From: Thermomonas fusca DSM 15424 | Lineage (GTDB): Bacteria > Pseudomonadota > Gammaproteobacteria > Xanthomonadales > Xanthomonadaceae | Length of the DNA stretch: 64,000 nt | Reading direction: 5' to 3' | Assembly (NCBI RefSeq): GCF_000423885.1 | Contig: NZ_AUIV01000002.1 | Coordinates: 62,001-126,000 of the forward strand | In this document: one piece after another, positions 17,460 through 25,655 of the stretch | How positions within the stretch are numbered: position 1 is the stretch's first letter | How the letters are laid out: each line of letters starts with the position of its first letter | Position numbers and translations under genes: made by a program | Notes under the pieces: model-generated | Told to the model about the DNA's origin: nothing | Databases searched by the model: none | The model's input: only the letters and a program-made list of their open reading frames with translations

Positions 17460-18766
17460 CGGTCAACCTCACCAAACACGATGTCATAGGTGCCGATCAT
17501 CGCCACCACGTCGGACAGCATGTGCCCCTTCGTGATTTCGTCCATCGACGAGAGATGGGCAAAGCCCGGCGCTCGCAGGTGTACGCGGAACGGCTTGTTG
17601 GCGCCGTCGCTGACCAGATAGCAGCCGAACTCGCCCTTGGGCGCTTCGACCGCGGCGTAAGTTTCGCCGGCCGGCACGCAATAGCCTTCGGTGAACAGCT
17701 TGAAGTGGTGGATCAGCGCTTCCATGCTCTGCTTCATGTCCGTGCGCGACGGCGGCGCCACCTTGTAGTTGTCCAGCATCACCGGGCCGGGGTTGGCCCG
17801 CAGCCAGGCAACGCACTGGGCGATGATCCGGTTGGACTGGCGCATTTCGGCCATCCGCACCAGGTAGCGGTCGTAGCAGTCTCCGTTCACGCCCACCGGG
17901 ATGTCGAAATCCACTTCCGCGTACTTGGCGTAGGGCTGCTTCTTGCGCAGGTCCCACTCGATGCCGGAGCCGCGTAGCATCGCGCCGCTCATGCCCCAGG
18001 CCTTAGCCTGTTCCGGGCTGACCACGCCGATGTCGACGGTGCGCTGCTTCCAGATGCGGTTGTCGGTGAGCAGCGTTTCGTATTCGTCCATCCGCGCCGG
18101 GAAGTCGCGGGTGAACTGCTCGAGGAAGTCCAGCAGCGAGCCTTCACGCCACTCGTTGAAGCGCTTGAGCTTCGCGCCCTTGCGCCACGGCGACTCCTTG
18201 TACTTCGGCATCCTGTCCGGCAGGTCGCGGTAGACGCCGCCGGGACGGTAGTACGCCGCGTGCATGCGTGCGCCGGAGACCGCCTCGTAGCAGTCCATCA
18301 GCTCCTCGCGCTCGCGGAAGGCGTACAGGAACACCGCCATCGCGCCGAGGTCGAGCCCGTTCGACCCCAGCCACATCAGGTGGTTGAGGATGCGGGTGAT
18401 CTCGTCGAACATCGTGCGGATCCACTGCGCGCGTTCCGGCGCCTCGATCCCCATCAGGTTCTCGATGGCGCGCACGTAGGCGTGTTCGTTGCACATCATC
18501 GACACGTAATCCAGCCGATCCATGTACGGGATCGACTGGTTGAACGGCTTGGACTCGGCCAGCTTCTCGGTGCCGCGATGCAGCAGGCCGACGTGCGGGT
18601 CGCAACGACGCACGATTTCGCCATCCATCTCCAGGATCAGGCGCAGTACACCGTGCGCGGCCGGATGCTGGGGGCCGAAGTTCAGCGTGTAGTTGCGGAT
18701 TTCCTGCGCCGCCTCCGCCGGGTTGCTGGCGAAAGTGTCGCTGCCGGGATGCAGGACGGCGCTCAT
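17456..18766 (-). CDS. nuoD: NADH-quinone oxidoreductase subunit D
   Basis: 436-residue quinone-site subunit related to the large subunit of NiFe hydrogenases. Family marks are NFGPQHPAAHGVLRLILEMDGE, HVGLLHRGTEKLAE, YMDRLDYVSMMCNEHAY and the C-terminal DEITKGHMLSDVVAMIGTYD. NuoC and NuoD are separate genes here, unlike the fused nuoCD of Escherichia coli. It overlaps nuoC and nuoE by 4 nt each. Confidence 0.97.
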   Translation of the reverse strand: MSAVLHPGSDTFASNPAEAAQEIRNYTLNFGPQHPAAHGVLRLILEMDGEIVRRCDPHVGLLHRGTEKLAESKPFNQSIPYMDRLDYVSMMCNEHAYVRAIENLMGIEAPERAQWIRTMFDEITRILNHLMWLGSNGLDLGAMAVFLYAFREREELMDCYEAVSGARMHAAYYRPGGVYRDLPDRMPKYKESPWRKGAKLKRFNEWREGSLLDFLEQFTRDFPARMDEYETLLTDNRIWKQRTVDIGVVSPEQAKAWGMSGAMLRGSGIEWDLRKKQPYAKYAEVDFDIPVGVNGDCYDRYLVRMAEMRQSNRIIAQCVAWLRANPGPVMLDNYKVAPPSRTDMKQSMEALIHHFKLFTEGYCVPAGETYAAVEAPKGEFGCYLVSDGANKPFRVHLRAPGFAHLSSMDEITKGHMLSDVVAMIGTYDIVFGEVDR

Positions 18767-19518
18767 CGGCGGGCCTCACGCTGCAGGATGCGGTTGTCGC
18801 GCTCGGCCTCGGCGGTCGCGAAGCGGGCGTCGTCGCGGATCACGCGGGCCACACCCACGCGCGGCTCCACGCTGGTGACGGGCTCATACACCACGCGCTT
18901 CTTCTCCTCGTCGTAGCGCACTTCAACGTTGCCGATCAGCGGGAAGTCCTTGCGGAACGGATGTCCCACGAAACCGTAGTCGGTCAGGATCCTGCGCAGG
19001 TCGGGATGGCCGTCGAACACCACGCCGAACAGGTCGAACGCCTCGCGCTCGAACCAGTTGGCGCCTGGCCACAGGCCGGTCACCGAGGCGACCACTGGCA
19101 CACCGTCGTCCGGCGCGAAGACGCGCACGCGCACGCGCAGGTTGCGGGCGATCGAGAGCAGGTGCAGCACCACGCCGAAGCGGCGCTCGCCGCGCTCATC
19201 GGCGGCCGCGGTGGTGCCGGCTTCGTGGCTGGGCGTCTCGCCCCAGTTGAAACGACCCGGGCCCTGCCCTTCCACGCCGCGGCTGAAGCCTTCCGAGGAC
19301 ACGCCCACGGTGTCCCACTCGTCGCTGCCGTAGCCGAGGTAGTCGATGCCGCAAAGATCGATGAACGTCTCGAAGCCGAACTCGTCGCGCAACGCCTTGC
19401 AGGCGGCGTGGTAGTCGGCCGCAGCCACCTCGAGGGTGACCTCGCCACGCGGCAGCGCAACCTGCACGGCGGTCGCACCGAAACGCACGGCCAGCTGTTC
19501 GGACAGTTGCATGCTCAT
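18763..19518 (-). CDS. nuoC: NADH-quinone oxidoreductase subunit C
   Basis: 251-residue peripheral-arm subunit. The conserved block is NWFEREAFDLFGVVFDGHPD followed by LRRILTDYGFVGHPFRKDFP. The start MSMQLSEQ at 19518 overlaps the nuoB stop (ATGA); an alternative ATG lies two codons on. The upstream open frame is nuoB read out of frame. Confidence 0.96.
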   Translation of the reverse strand: MSMQLSEQLAVRFGATAVQVALPRGEVTLEVAAADYHAACKALRDEFGFETFIDLCGIDYLGYGSDEWDTVGVSSEGFSRGVEGQGPGRFNWGETPSHEAGTTAAADERGERRFGVVLHLLSIARNLRVRVRVFAPDDGVPVVASVTGLWPGANWFEREAFDLFGVVFDGHPDLRRILTDYGFVGHPFRKDFPLIGNVEVRYDEEKKRVVYEPVTSVEPRVGVARVIRDDARFATAEAERDNRILQREARR

Positions 19519-20105
19519 GCGCGCGCGCCCTCGGGCTTGGGCGTCCGCGAGTACGGGTTCTGTTCCATCCGGCGGATTTTCTTCTGCAGCTGCAGGATGC
19601 CGTACACCAGCGCCTCGGCGGTCGGCGGGCAACCCGGCACGTACACGTCGACCGGCACCACGCGGTCGCAGCCGCGGACCACCGAATAGGAGTAATGGTA
19701 GTAGCCGCCGCCGTTGGCGCAGCTGCCCATCGAGATCACCCATTTCGGGTCGGGCATCTGGTCGTAGACCTTGCGCAGCGCCGGGGCCATCTTGTTGACC
19801 AGGGTGCCGGCGACGATCATCACGTCGGACTGGCGCGGCGACGGGCGGAACACCACGCCGTAGCGGTCCATGTCCAGGCGCGCCGCGCCGGCCTGCATCA
19901 TCTCGACCGCGCAGCATGCCAGGCCGAAGGTCACCGGCCACATCGAGCCGGTGCGCGCCCAGTTCCACAGCGCGTCCAGGCTGGTGGTGACGTAGCCGTT
20001 CTGCAGCAGCGGGTTGTCGCCTTCCGGACGCAGGATGTCATCCAGCCGCCCTTCCGGCAGCGGATTGCTGGCGGCTTCCAGTACTGATCGGACGATATTG
20101 CTCAT
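19515..20105 (-). CDS. nuoB: NADH-quinone oxidoreductase subunit B (cluster N2)
   Basis: 196-residue subunit holding the terminal 4Fe-4S cluster N2. The tandem cysteines FGLACCAVEMM, the later GSCANGGG and VPGCPPTAEAL supply the ligands. SMWPVTFGLACCAVEMMQ is a hallmark of the family. The start MSNIVRSV overlaps the nuoA stop by 4 nt. Confidence 0.97.
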   Translation of the reverse strand: MSNIVRSVLEAASNPLPEGRLDDILRPEGDNPLLQNGYVTTSLDALWNWARTGSMWPVTFGLACCAVEMMQAGAARLDMDRYGVVFRPSPRQSDVMIVAGTLVNKMAPALRKVYDQMPDPKWVISMGSCANGGGYYHYSYSVVRGCDRVVPVDVYVPGCPPTAEALVYGILQLQKKIRRMEQNPYSRTPKPEGARA

Positions 20106-20458
20106 TCCCACTCCAGCGCGCCGCGCTTCCACACGTACACGAAGCCGATCACCAGCAGCGTGAGGAACACGCCCATCTCGATCAGGCCGAACACCCCCAG
20201 CTCGCGGAACACCACGGCCCAGGGGAAGACGAAGGCGATTTCCAGGTCGAACACGATGAACAGGATCGCGACCAGGTAGTAGCGCACGTCGAACGGCATG
20301 CGCGCGTTCTCGAAGGCGCCAAAGCCGCACTCGTAGGGCGAGAGCTTTTCGCTCGACGGCCGCTTGGGGCCGAGGACGTTGCCGACGATGATCAGGGCGA
20401 TGCCGATCCCGGTGGCAACGATCAAAAACAGCAGGATGGGCAGGTATTGGGACAGCAC
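20102..20458 (-). CDS. nuoA: NADH-quinone oxidoreductase subunit A
   Basis: 118-residue small membrane subunit and first gene of the nuo operon. Three helices and the conserved loop LSPYECGFGAFENARMPFDVRYY are visible. The start chosen is GTG at 20458 (VLSQYLPILL): it gives the family's normal length and has a purine-rich ribosome-binding site (AGAAGAGG) 6 nt upstream. The open frame extends to an ATG at 20623 but that extension is not hydrophobic or conserved-looking. Confidence 0.94.
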   Translation of the reverse strand: MLSQYLPILLFLIVATGIGIALIIVGNVLGPKRPSSEKLSPYECGFGAFENARMPFDVRYYLVAILFIVFDLEIAFVFPWAVVFRELGVFGLIEMGVFLTLLVIGFVYVWKRGALEWE

Positions 20459-20520
20459 GCTTGCCTCTTCTCGTTGTTCATGGGTTTGCAGCCACGACGG
20501 CAGCTCACCAACAGCCGCGC

Positions 20521-20526
20521 ATTCTA
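20521..20526 (-). promoter_or_regulatory. Putative -10 box of the nuo operon
   Basis: The minus strand reads TAGAAT, about 63 bp upstream of the nuoA GTG. No good -35 hexamer is visible at 16-18 bp, so this is a weak assignment. Confidence 0.35.
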
Positions 20527-20745
20527 CCCGCCGGGGCATGACCGCGGCCAGACCTTCACTGCGGAAATACACGCGAAATGCCAACGATTTTGCATTCGGA
20601 TGCACGGCCGCGGCACTTGCCAAGAATCGTTCGCATCCCGATCAGGACAAATGACCCGGATCGAATTCGGCACGACCCATCCGCGCATTTGCGGCGCAGG
20701 CCCGGCGATCGCGCGGATTGGAGCCCGAACTCACCATGTGACGCG

Positions 20746-20751
20746 TACAAT
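20746..20751 (+). promoter_or_regulatory. Putative -10 box of the DEAD-box helicase gene
   Basis: TACAAT lies 41 bp upstream of the helicase ATG. No convincing -35 is seen at the usual distance. Confidence 0.4.
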
Positions 20752-20792
20752 GCGTGCCCCCTTTCCCTTCGGCGATCCCGCCCCAAGGCACC

Positions 20793-22604
20793 ATGAGCGC
20801 CGATAACGCGACCCCGTTGTTCACCGACCTCGGCCTGCCCGAGACCCTGCTGGCCGCTTTGCGCGATGTCGGCTACGAGTCACCCTCGCCGATCCAGGCC
20901 GCGACCATCCCGCCCCTGCTGCAAGGCCGCGACGTGCTGGGCCAGGCCCAGACCGGCACCGGCAAGACCGCCGCGTTCGCCCTGCCGGCGTTGTCGCGGC
21001 TGGACGTCGCGGCCGGCAAGCCGCAGGTGCTGGTGCTGGCCCCGACCCGCGAGTTGGCCATTCAGGTCGCCGAGGCGTTCCAGACCTACGCCAAGCACAT
21101 CCCCGGCTTCCAGATCCTGCCGATCTACGGTGGCCAGGGCTACGGACCGCAGCTGCACGCGCTCAAGCGCGGCGTGCATGTCGTCGTCGGCACCCCGGGC
21201 CGCGTCATCGATCATCTGGATCGCGGCACGCTGGATCTGTCCGAACTGCGGATGCTGGTGCTGGACGAGGCCGATGAAATGCTGCGGATGGGCTTCATCG
21301 ACGATGTCGAAGCCATCCTCAAGAAGACGCCGGCCAGCCGCCAGGTGGCGCTGTTCTCGGCCACCATGCCGGCGCAGATCAAGCGCATCGCCCAGACCTA
21401 CCTGAAGGACCCGGTGGAAATCGCCATCAAGGCGCTGACCACCACCGCCGCCAGCATCCGCCAGCGCTACTGGATGGTCAGCGGCGTCAACAAGCTGGAC
21501 GCGCTGACCCGGATCATGGAGGCCGAGCCGTTCGACGCCATGATCATCTTCGCCCGCACCAAGCTGGGCACCGACGAGCTGGCCGAAAAGCTGGCGGCGC
21601 GCGGCTTCCGCGCGGCGGCGATCAATGGCGACGTGGAGCAGAAGACCCGCGAGCGCACCATCGCGCGCCTGAAGGAAGGCCAGATCGACGTGCTGGTGGC
21701 CACCGACGTGGCCGCGCGCGGGCTGGACGTGGAGCGCATCAGCCACGTGCTGAACTACGACATCCCCTACGACACCGAGAGCTACGTCCACCGCATCGGC
21801 CGCACCGGCCGCGCCGGCCGCAGCGGCGAGGCGATCCTGTTCGTGGCGCCGCGCGAGCGCGGCATGCTGGGGGCGATCGAGCGCGCTACCCGGCAGAAGA
21901 TCGAACAGATGAACCTGCCCAGCGTGGACGCGGTGAACGAGCGTCGCGTGGCCAAGTTCCTGGACAAGATCGACGGCGCGCTGCAGAGCGACGACCTGTC
22001 GCTGTTCCGCGACCTGGTCGAGCGCTACGAGCAGGAAAAGAACGTGCCGGCGGTGGAAATCGCCGCGGCGCTGGCCAAGCTGGTGCAGGGCAAGACGCCG
22101 CTGCTGCTGCCCAAGCCGGCGGTGCCGGAGAAACCCTTCACTGCGGGCGATGGCCGCCCGCAGCGGACCGAGCGTCCGGCGCGCGAGCCGCGCGAACGCA
22201 CCCCGCGCGAGCCGCTGCCGGCCGACGTGGGCATGCGCACCTACCGCATCGAGGTGGGCTACCAGCACGGCGCGCAGCCGGGCCACATCGTCGGTGCGAT
22301 CGCCAACGAGGCCGACCTGGAATCCCGCTACATCGGCCGCATCGACATCCGCGACGACTACACCCTGGTCGACCTGCCCGACGGCATGCCGTCGGAGCTG
22401 CTGGAGCACCTGCAACAGGTGCGCGTGGCTAGCAAGCCGCTGCGGATGAAGCCGGCCAGCGATGCCGATATCGACGCCCCCAAGCGCAAGCGCAGCTTCG
22501 GCCCGCCGCGCGATGGCGATCGTCCGGGTGGTCCGCGCAAAACCGGCGGATTCAAGCCCGGCGGACACAAGCCGGGCGGCTTCAAACCGCGCGGGCCGCG
22601 CTGA
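20793..22604 (+). CDS. deaD: DEAD-box ATP-dependent RNA helicase (DeaD/CsdA type)
   Basis: 603-residue RNA helicase that remodels structured RNA, typically in ribosome assembly or at low temperature. Motifs in order: Q motif (GYESPSPIQ), I AQTGTGKT, Ia PTRELA, II DEAD, III SAT, and VI HRIGRTGRAG. A DbpA-type RNA-binding domain (RTYRIEVGYQHGAQPGHIVG to SKPLRM, about residues 480-555) follows. The C-terminus is a basic Gly/Pro tail with repeated GGFKPGG. The start MSADNATP has AAGG upstream; the frame opens 13 codons earlier at 20754 without support. A hairpin follows the stop. Confidence 0.95.
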   Translation: MSADNATPLFTDLGLPETLLAALRDVGYESPSPIQAATIPPLLQGRDVLGQAQTGTGKTAAFALPALSRLDVAAGKPQVLVLAPTRELAIQVAEAFQTYAKHIPGFQILPIYGGQGYGPQLHALKRGVHVVVGTPGRVIDHLDRGTLDLSELRMLVLDEADEMLRMGFIDDVEAILKKTPASRQVALFSATMPAQIKRIAQTYLKDPVEIAIKALTTTAASIRQRYWMVSGVNKLDALTRIMEAEPFDAMIIFARTKLGTDELAEKLAARGFRAAAINGDVEQKTRERTIARLKEGQIDVLVATDVAARGLDVERISHVLNYDIPYDTESYVHRIGRTGRAGRSGEAILFVAPRERGMLGAIERATRQKIEQMNLPSVDAVNERRVAKFLDKIDGALQSDDLSLFRDLVERYEQEKNVPAVEIAAALAKLVQGKTPLLLPKPAVPEKPFTAGDGRPQRTERPAREPRERTPREPLPADVGMRTYRIEVGYQHGAQPGHIVGAIANEADLESRYIGRIDIRDDYTLVDLPDGMPSELLEHLQQVRVASKPLRMKPASDADIDAPKRKRSFGPPRDGDRPGGPRKTGGFKPGGHKPGGFKPRGPR

Positions 22605-22612
22605 GTAATGCC

Positions 22613-22647
22613 TTTCCCTCTCCCCATTGCAGGTGGGGAGAGGGAAA
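22613..22647 (+). terminator. Long inverted repeat after deaD
   Basis: TTTCCCTCTCCCC (22613-22625) and GGGGAGAGGGAAA (22635-22647) form a perfect 13-bp stem with a 9-nt loop, 9 nt past the deaD stop. There is no T-run, so it may be a weak terminator, a 3' stabiliser, or a copy of a dispersed intergenic repeat. Confidence 0.55.
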
Positions 22648-22677
22648 CCCGCTGCATGTCCGCATGGCAACCGGCGA

Positions 22678-22707
22678 TTGGCCCCTCGCCGCCACTCTTG
22701 GCATAGT
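22678..22707 (+). promoter_or_regulatory. Putative promoter of the glutamine amidotransferase gene (possibly leaderless)
   Basis: TTGGCC (22678-22683) and CATAGT (22702-22707) are spaced by 18 bp, and the -10 has an extended TGG before it. Only 6 nt separate the -10 box from the ATG at 22714, so the transcript would begin at or next to the start codon. Confidence 0.4.
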
Positions 22708-22713
22708 TTTCCC

Positions 22714-23469
22714 ATGCCCCGCCTTCTTGTCTTCCAGCACGTTGCCGCCGAGCCCCTGGGCACGCTCGACCCGTTGATCCGCCGCCGCGGCCACCGCATC
22801 CGCTTCAGGAATTTCGAACGCCATCCGGATGCCCACCTCAATGTCGACCGCTACCGCGGCCTGGTGGTGCTGGGCGGCCCAATGAACGTGGACGAGCAGC
22901 CGCAACGCGCGCACCTGCGCAACGAGGCGCGTGCGATCGAGGCGATGCTGAAACAAGGCAAGCCGGTGTTGGGCATCTGCCTCGGCGCGCAGTTGCTGGC
23001 GCACGTGTTGGGTGCGCCGGTGCCGCGCAACCGGGTGCCGGAGATCGGCTGGTATCCACTGCACAAGACCGATGCCGGCAATGCCGACCCGGTGCTGGCG
23101 CCGCTGGCCGCCACCACACCGGTGTTCCAGTGGCACGGCTGCCGTTTCGACATGCCGCAGGACGCCGTGCATCTGGCGCGCAGTGACGATTGCGAGCAAC
23201 AGGCGTTCCGTTACGGCGAAAACGCCTACGGCTTCCAGTTCCATCTGGAAATGGACGAGCGCCTGATCGAGCGCTGGCTGAAAAACCCGGCCTACCGCGA
23301 TGAGCTGGAGGGCGCCAGCTTGGGCCACGGCGCCGAGGCCATCCGCACCCAGACCCGGCTGCATATCGCCGCCATGCAGGCGCAGGCCGACGCGGTATTC
23401 AACAACTTCCTCGACCTTGTCGGCCGCCCGCAGCGCCGCCACACCCTGCCCTCGCGCGAATGGGTGTGA
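22714..23469 (+). CDS. Class I glutamine amidotransferase-like protein
   Basis: 251-residue stand-alone GATase1 domain of the kind annotated as GMP synthase-like amidotransferase. The nucleophile elbow is GICLGAQLLAH (Cys89), and the His/Glu pair is FQFHLE (His177, Glu179), so the catalytic triad is intact. No synthase domain or partner gene is nearby, so the acceptor is unknown. The start MPRLLVFQ was chosen because the fold begins there; the frame is open from 22627. Its end overlaps the next gene's ATG by 10 nt. Confidence 0.85.
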   Translation: MPRLLVFQHVAAEPLGTLDPLIRRRGHRIRFRNFERHPDAHLNVDRYRGLVVLGGPMNVDEQPQRAHLRNEARAIEAMLKQGKPVLGICLGAQLLAHVLGAPVPRNRVPEIGWYPLHKTDAGNADPVLAPLAATTPVFQWHGCRFDMPQDAVHLARSDDCEQQAFRYGENAYGFQFHLEMDERLIERWLKNPAYRDELEGASLGHGAEAIRTQTRLHIAAMQAQADAVFNNFLDLVGRPQRRHTLPSREWV

Positions 23470-24656
23470 GCAGCCACGACGCCATCGTCATCGGTGCCGG
23501 CGCCGCCGGCCTGATGTGCGCGCTTGCGGCCGGCCGGCGCGGGCTGCGCGTGCTCGTCATCGACCATGCCAACAAGGTCGGCAAGAAAATCCTGATGTCC
23601 GGTGGCGGCCGCTGCAATTTCACCAATACCGGTACCACGCCCGCCAATTACCTCTCCGCCAATCCGCATTTCTGCAAATCGGCGCTGGCCCGCTACACGC
23701 CCTGGCATTTCATCGAACTGGTGGAACGGCACCGCATCGCCTACCACGAAAAGGAGCTGGGCCAGCTGTTCTGCGACGAGTCCTCGAAGCAGATCGTGGC
23801 GATGCTGCTGGCCGAATGCGCCGATGCCGGGGTCGAGATCCGCACCCATTGCGCCATCGAACGGGTGGAACACAGCGATGCCGGCCGCTTCCGCCTGCAT
23901 GCCGCGCAGGGCCGCTTCGAGGCAGCTTCGCTGGTGGTGGCCAGCGGCGGCCTGTCGATCCCCAGCATGGGCGCAACCGGCTTCGGCTACACATTGGCCA
24001 AGCAGTTCGGACACGCAGTGCTGCCGACCCGCGCCGGGCTGGTGCCGCTGACCCTGAGCGGCAAGCACGCCGAGCGTTTGCATGACCTGGCCGGGGTGGC
24101 GCTGCCGGTGGAAGCCCGCTGCAATGGCGCCAGCTTCCGCAACTTCATGCTGGTCACCCACCGCGGCATCAGCGGCCCGGCGATCCTGCAGATCTCCAAC
24201 TACTGGCAACCCGGCGACGAACTGCGCCTGGATTTGCTGCCGGGTACCGACATCGATGCGCTGCTGCGCGACTGGCAGCAGTCGCGGCGCGACGCGGAGC
24301 TGAAGACGCTGTTGGCGGAGGTGCTGCCCAAGCGCTTCGCCCAGCGGCTGTGCGAGCACTGGTTCAGCAGCAAACCGCTGCGCCAGTACAACCCGCGCGA
24401 GCTGGACGGCCTCGCCGCACTGCTGCGCGACTGGCCGCTGGTGGCCAGTGGCAGCGAAGGCTACCGCACCGCCGAGGTGACCATGGGCGGCGTCGACACT
24501 GACGGCCTGTCTTCCGCCACGATGATGTCGAAGACGGTGCCGGGGCTGTATTTTGTCGGCGAAGTTGCGGATGTCACCGGCTGGCTGGGCGGCTACAACT
24601 TCCAGTGGGCCTGGGCGTCCGGCCACGCCGCGGGACAGGCGCTGGGCGGGCCCTGA
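23460..24656 (+). CDS. HI0933/YhiN-like FAD-dependent oxidoreductase
   Basis: 398-residue flavoprotein with an N-terminal FAD-binding motif (AIVIGAGAAGLMCALAAG), the family-specific KKILMSGGGRCNFTN and a C-terminal GLYFVGEVADVTGWLGGYNFQWA. These features match the HI0933/YhiN (BaiN-like) family, whose physiological substrate is mostly unknown. ATG 23460 and GTG 23466 are both possible starts; the second would overlap the upstream stop by 4 nt. A related flavoprotein lies 1 kb downstream. Confidence 0.88.
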   Translation: MGVSSHDAIVIGAGAAGLMCALAAGRRGLRVLVIDHANKVGKKILMSGGGRCNFTNTGTTPANYLSANPHFCKSALARYTPWHFIELVERHRIAYHEKELGQLFCDESSKQIVAMLLAECADAGVEIRTHCAIERVEHSDAGRFRLHAAQGRFEAASLVVASGGLSIPSMGATGFGYTLAKQFGHAVLPTRAGLVPLTLSGKHAERLHDLAGVALPVEARCNGASFRNFMLVTHRGISGPAILQISNYWQPGDELRLDLLPGTDIDALLRDWQQSRRDAELKTLLAEVLPKRFAQRLCEHWFSSKPLRQYNPRELDGLAALLRDWPLVASGSEGYRTAEVTMGGVDTDGLSSATMMSKTVPGLYFVGEVADVTGWLGGYNFQWAWASGHAAGQALGGP

Positions 24657-24678
24657 AGCGCGACGCTGCTACGCCGAG

Positions 24679-24837
24679 TCAGATGAAGGGCACCAGCGGC
24701 AGCCCCAGATAAGGGTGGACCAGCCACCACAGCCCCACCACCGCTGCCAGCCACAGCAACAGCTTGACCAGCGCGCCGGCAAGCTTCAGCGCCAGCCACA
24801 CGCCCACCACCACCAGCACGATCGCGATCCAGTTCAT
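24679..24837 (-). CDS. Tiny membrane protein coupled to TrhO
   Basis: 52-residue hydrophobic protein (MNWIAIVLVVVGVWLALKL, then a second hydrophobic stretch ending PLVPFI), with two likely membrane segments and one Lys pair between. Its ATG overlaps the sulfurtransferase stop as ATGA, which implies translational coupling. The longer open frame starting at 25002 is the sulfurtransferase gene in another frame. I do not recognise a family; the function is unknown. Confidence 0.65.
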   Translation of the reverse strand: MNWIAIVLVVVGVWLALKLAGALVKLLLWLAAVVGLWWLVHPYLGLPLVPFI

Positions 24838-25586
24838 GCGGCCGCTCCCGCCGCCATTGGCCGCAGCTGCGGGTCCAGCGCCACCCGATCGTCGAACACG
24901 AAGCAGCCGCCCGCATAGCCCATGCCGCCCACCTGCTCGAAATAACCAAGGATGCCGTCGTCCAGCTGCAGCACGTTGTCCATGCCGTCGGCGCGCAGCC
25001 ACAGCGCGGCTTTTTCGCAGCGGATCCCGCCGGTGCAGAAGCTGACCACGGCGGCATCGCGCAGCGCCTCGCGATGCGGGGCCAGCGCCGTCGGCAGGTC
25101 GGTGAAGCGGTCGATCGGCAGGGTCAGCGCACCGTCGAAAGTGCCGTGGGCGACTTCCTCGCGGTTGCGCGTATCCAGCAGCACCAGCCGGCGACCGGCA
25201 TCATCGCGGCCGCCCTGTGCGATCCAGCGTGCCAGCGTGGCCGGCGCCACCGTCGGCGCGCGCTCGCCGGCCTGCAGCGGCGAGACCGCCTCGCGCCGGA
25301 AGGTGATGATTTCCGCCTTGCGCTTCACCTTCAGCCGCGCAAACGGCACCACCTCGCTCCAGCTTTCCTTGGCATGCAGCGCGGCGAAGCGCGGGTCCGT
25401 GCGCAGCCAGGCCAGGAAACCTCGCAGCGACGCTTCGGCGCCGGCCAGGAACAGGTTCAGGCCTTCCGGCGTCACCAGCATGGTGCCGCGCAGCGTCGCT
25501 GCCTCGGCCTGCGCGTGCAGGCGCGCGGCCAGCGCATCGGCATCGTCGATGGCCACGAACAGATAGGCGGCGATGTTGAGGATCAT
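24834..25586 (-). CDS. trhO: Rhodanese-domain protein, TrhO/YceA-like tRNA uridine hydroxylase
   Basis: 250-residue protein with an N-terminal acylphosphatase-like domain (LRGTMLVTPEGLNLFLAG) and a rhodanese domain with active loop CTGGIRCEK (Cys184, Cys190). This arrangement is that of TrhO (YceA), which performs oxygen-dependent hydroxylation of U34 in tRNA. It is about 100 residues shorter than E. coli YceA and lacks the C-terminal zinc-like extension, so the assignment is by domain order and motif. A TAGAAT box lies upstream. Confidence 0.85.
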   Translation of the reverse strand: MILNIAAYLFVAIDDADALAARLHAQAEAATLRGTMLVTPEGLNLFLAGAEASLRGFLAWLRTDPRFAALHAKESWSEVVPFARLKVKRKAEIITFRREAVSPLQAGERAPTVAPATLARWIAQGGRDDAGRRLVLLDTRNREEVAHGTFDGALTLPIDRFTDLPTALAPHREALRDAAVVSFCTGGIRCEKAALWLRADGMDNVLQLDDGILGYFEQVGGMGYAGGCFVFDDRVALDPQLRPMAAGAAA

Positions 25587-25613
25587 GCGAAGTCCGGTGG
25601 GCGCAAACCATCC

Positions 25614-25619
25614 ATTCTA
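25614..25619 (-). promoter_or_regulatory. Putative -10 box of the trhO-like gene
   Basis: The minus strand reads TAGAAT, 27 bp upstream of the ATG at 25586. No clear -35 is seen. Confidence 0.4.
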
Positions 25620-25655
25620 GTCGCCCACCGGCGGCGGCCGTGGAATCATGTGCGG

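Larger units (their letters stand above)
20459..20792. other. Divergent intergenic region between nuoA and the DEAD-box helicase
   Basis: 334 bp without a credible gene; short frames here show no ribosome-binding site or domain. It should hold the promoters of both the nuo operon (leftward) and the helicase gene (rightward). A TAGAAT box at 20521-20526 (minus) and TACAAT at 20746-20751 (plus) are the best -10 candidates. I found no tRNA, hairpin terminator or riboswitch in it. Confidence 0.6.

Noticed and set aside
20880..22841. Minus-strand open frame of 653 codons over deaD
   Set aside because: Shadow of the helicase gene, which carries all DEAD-box motifs on the plus strand.
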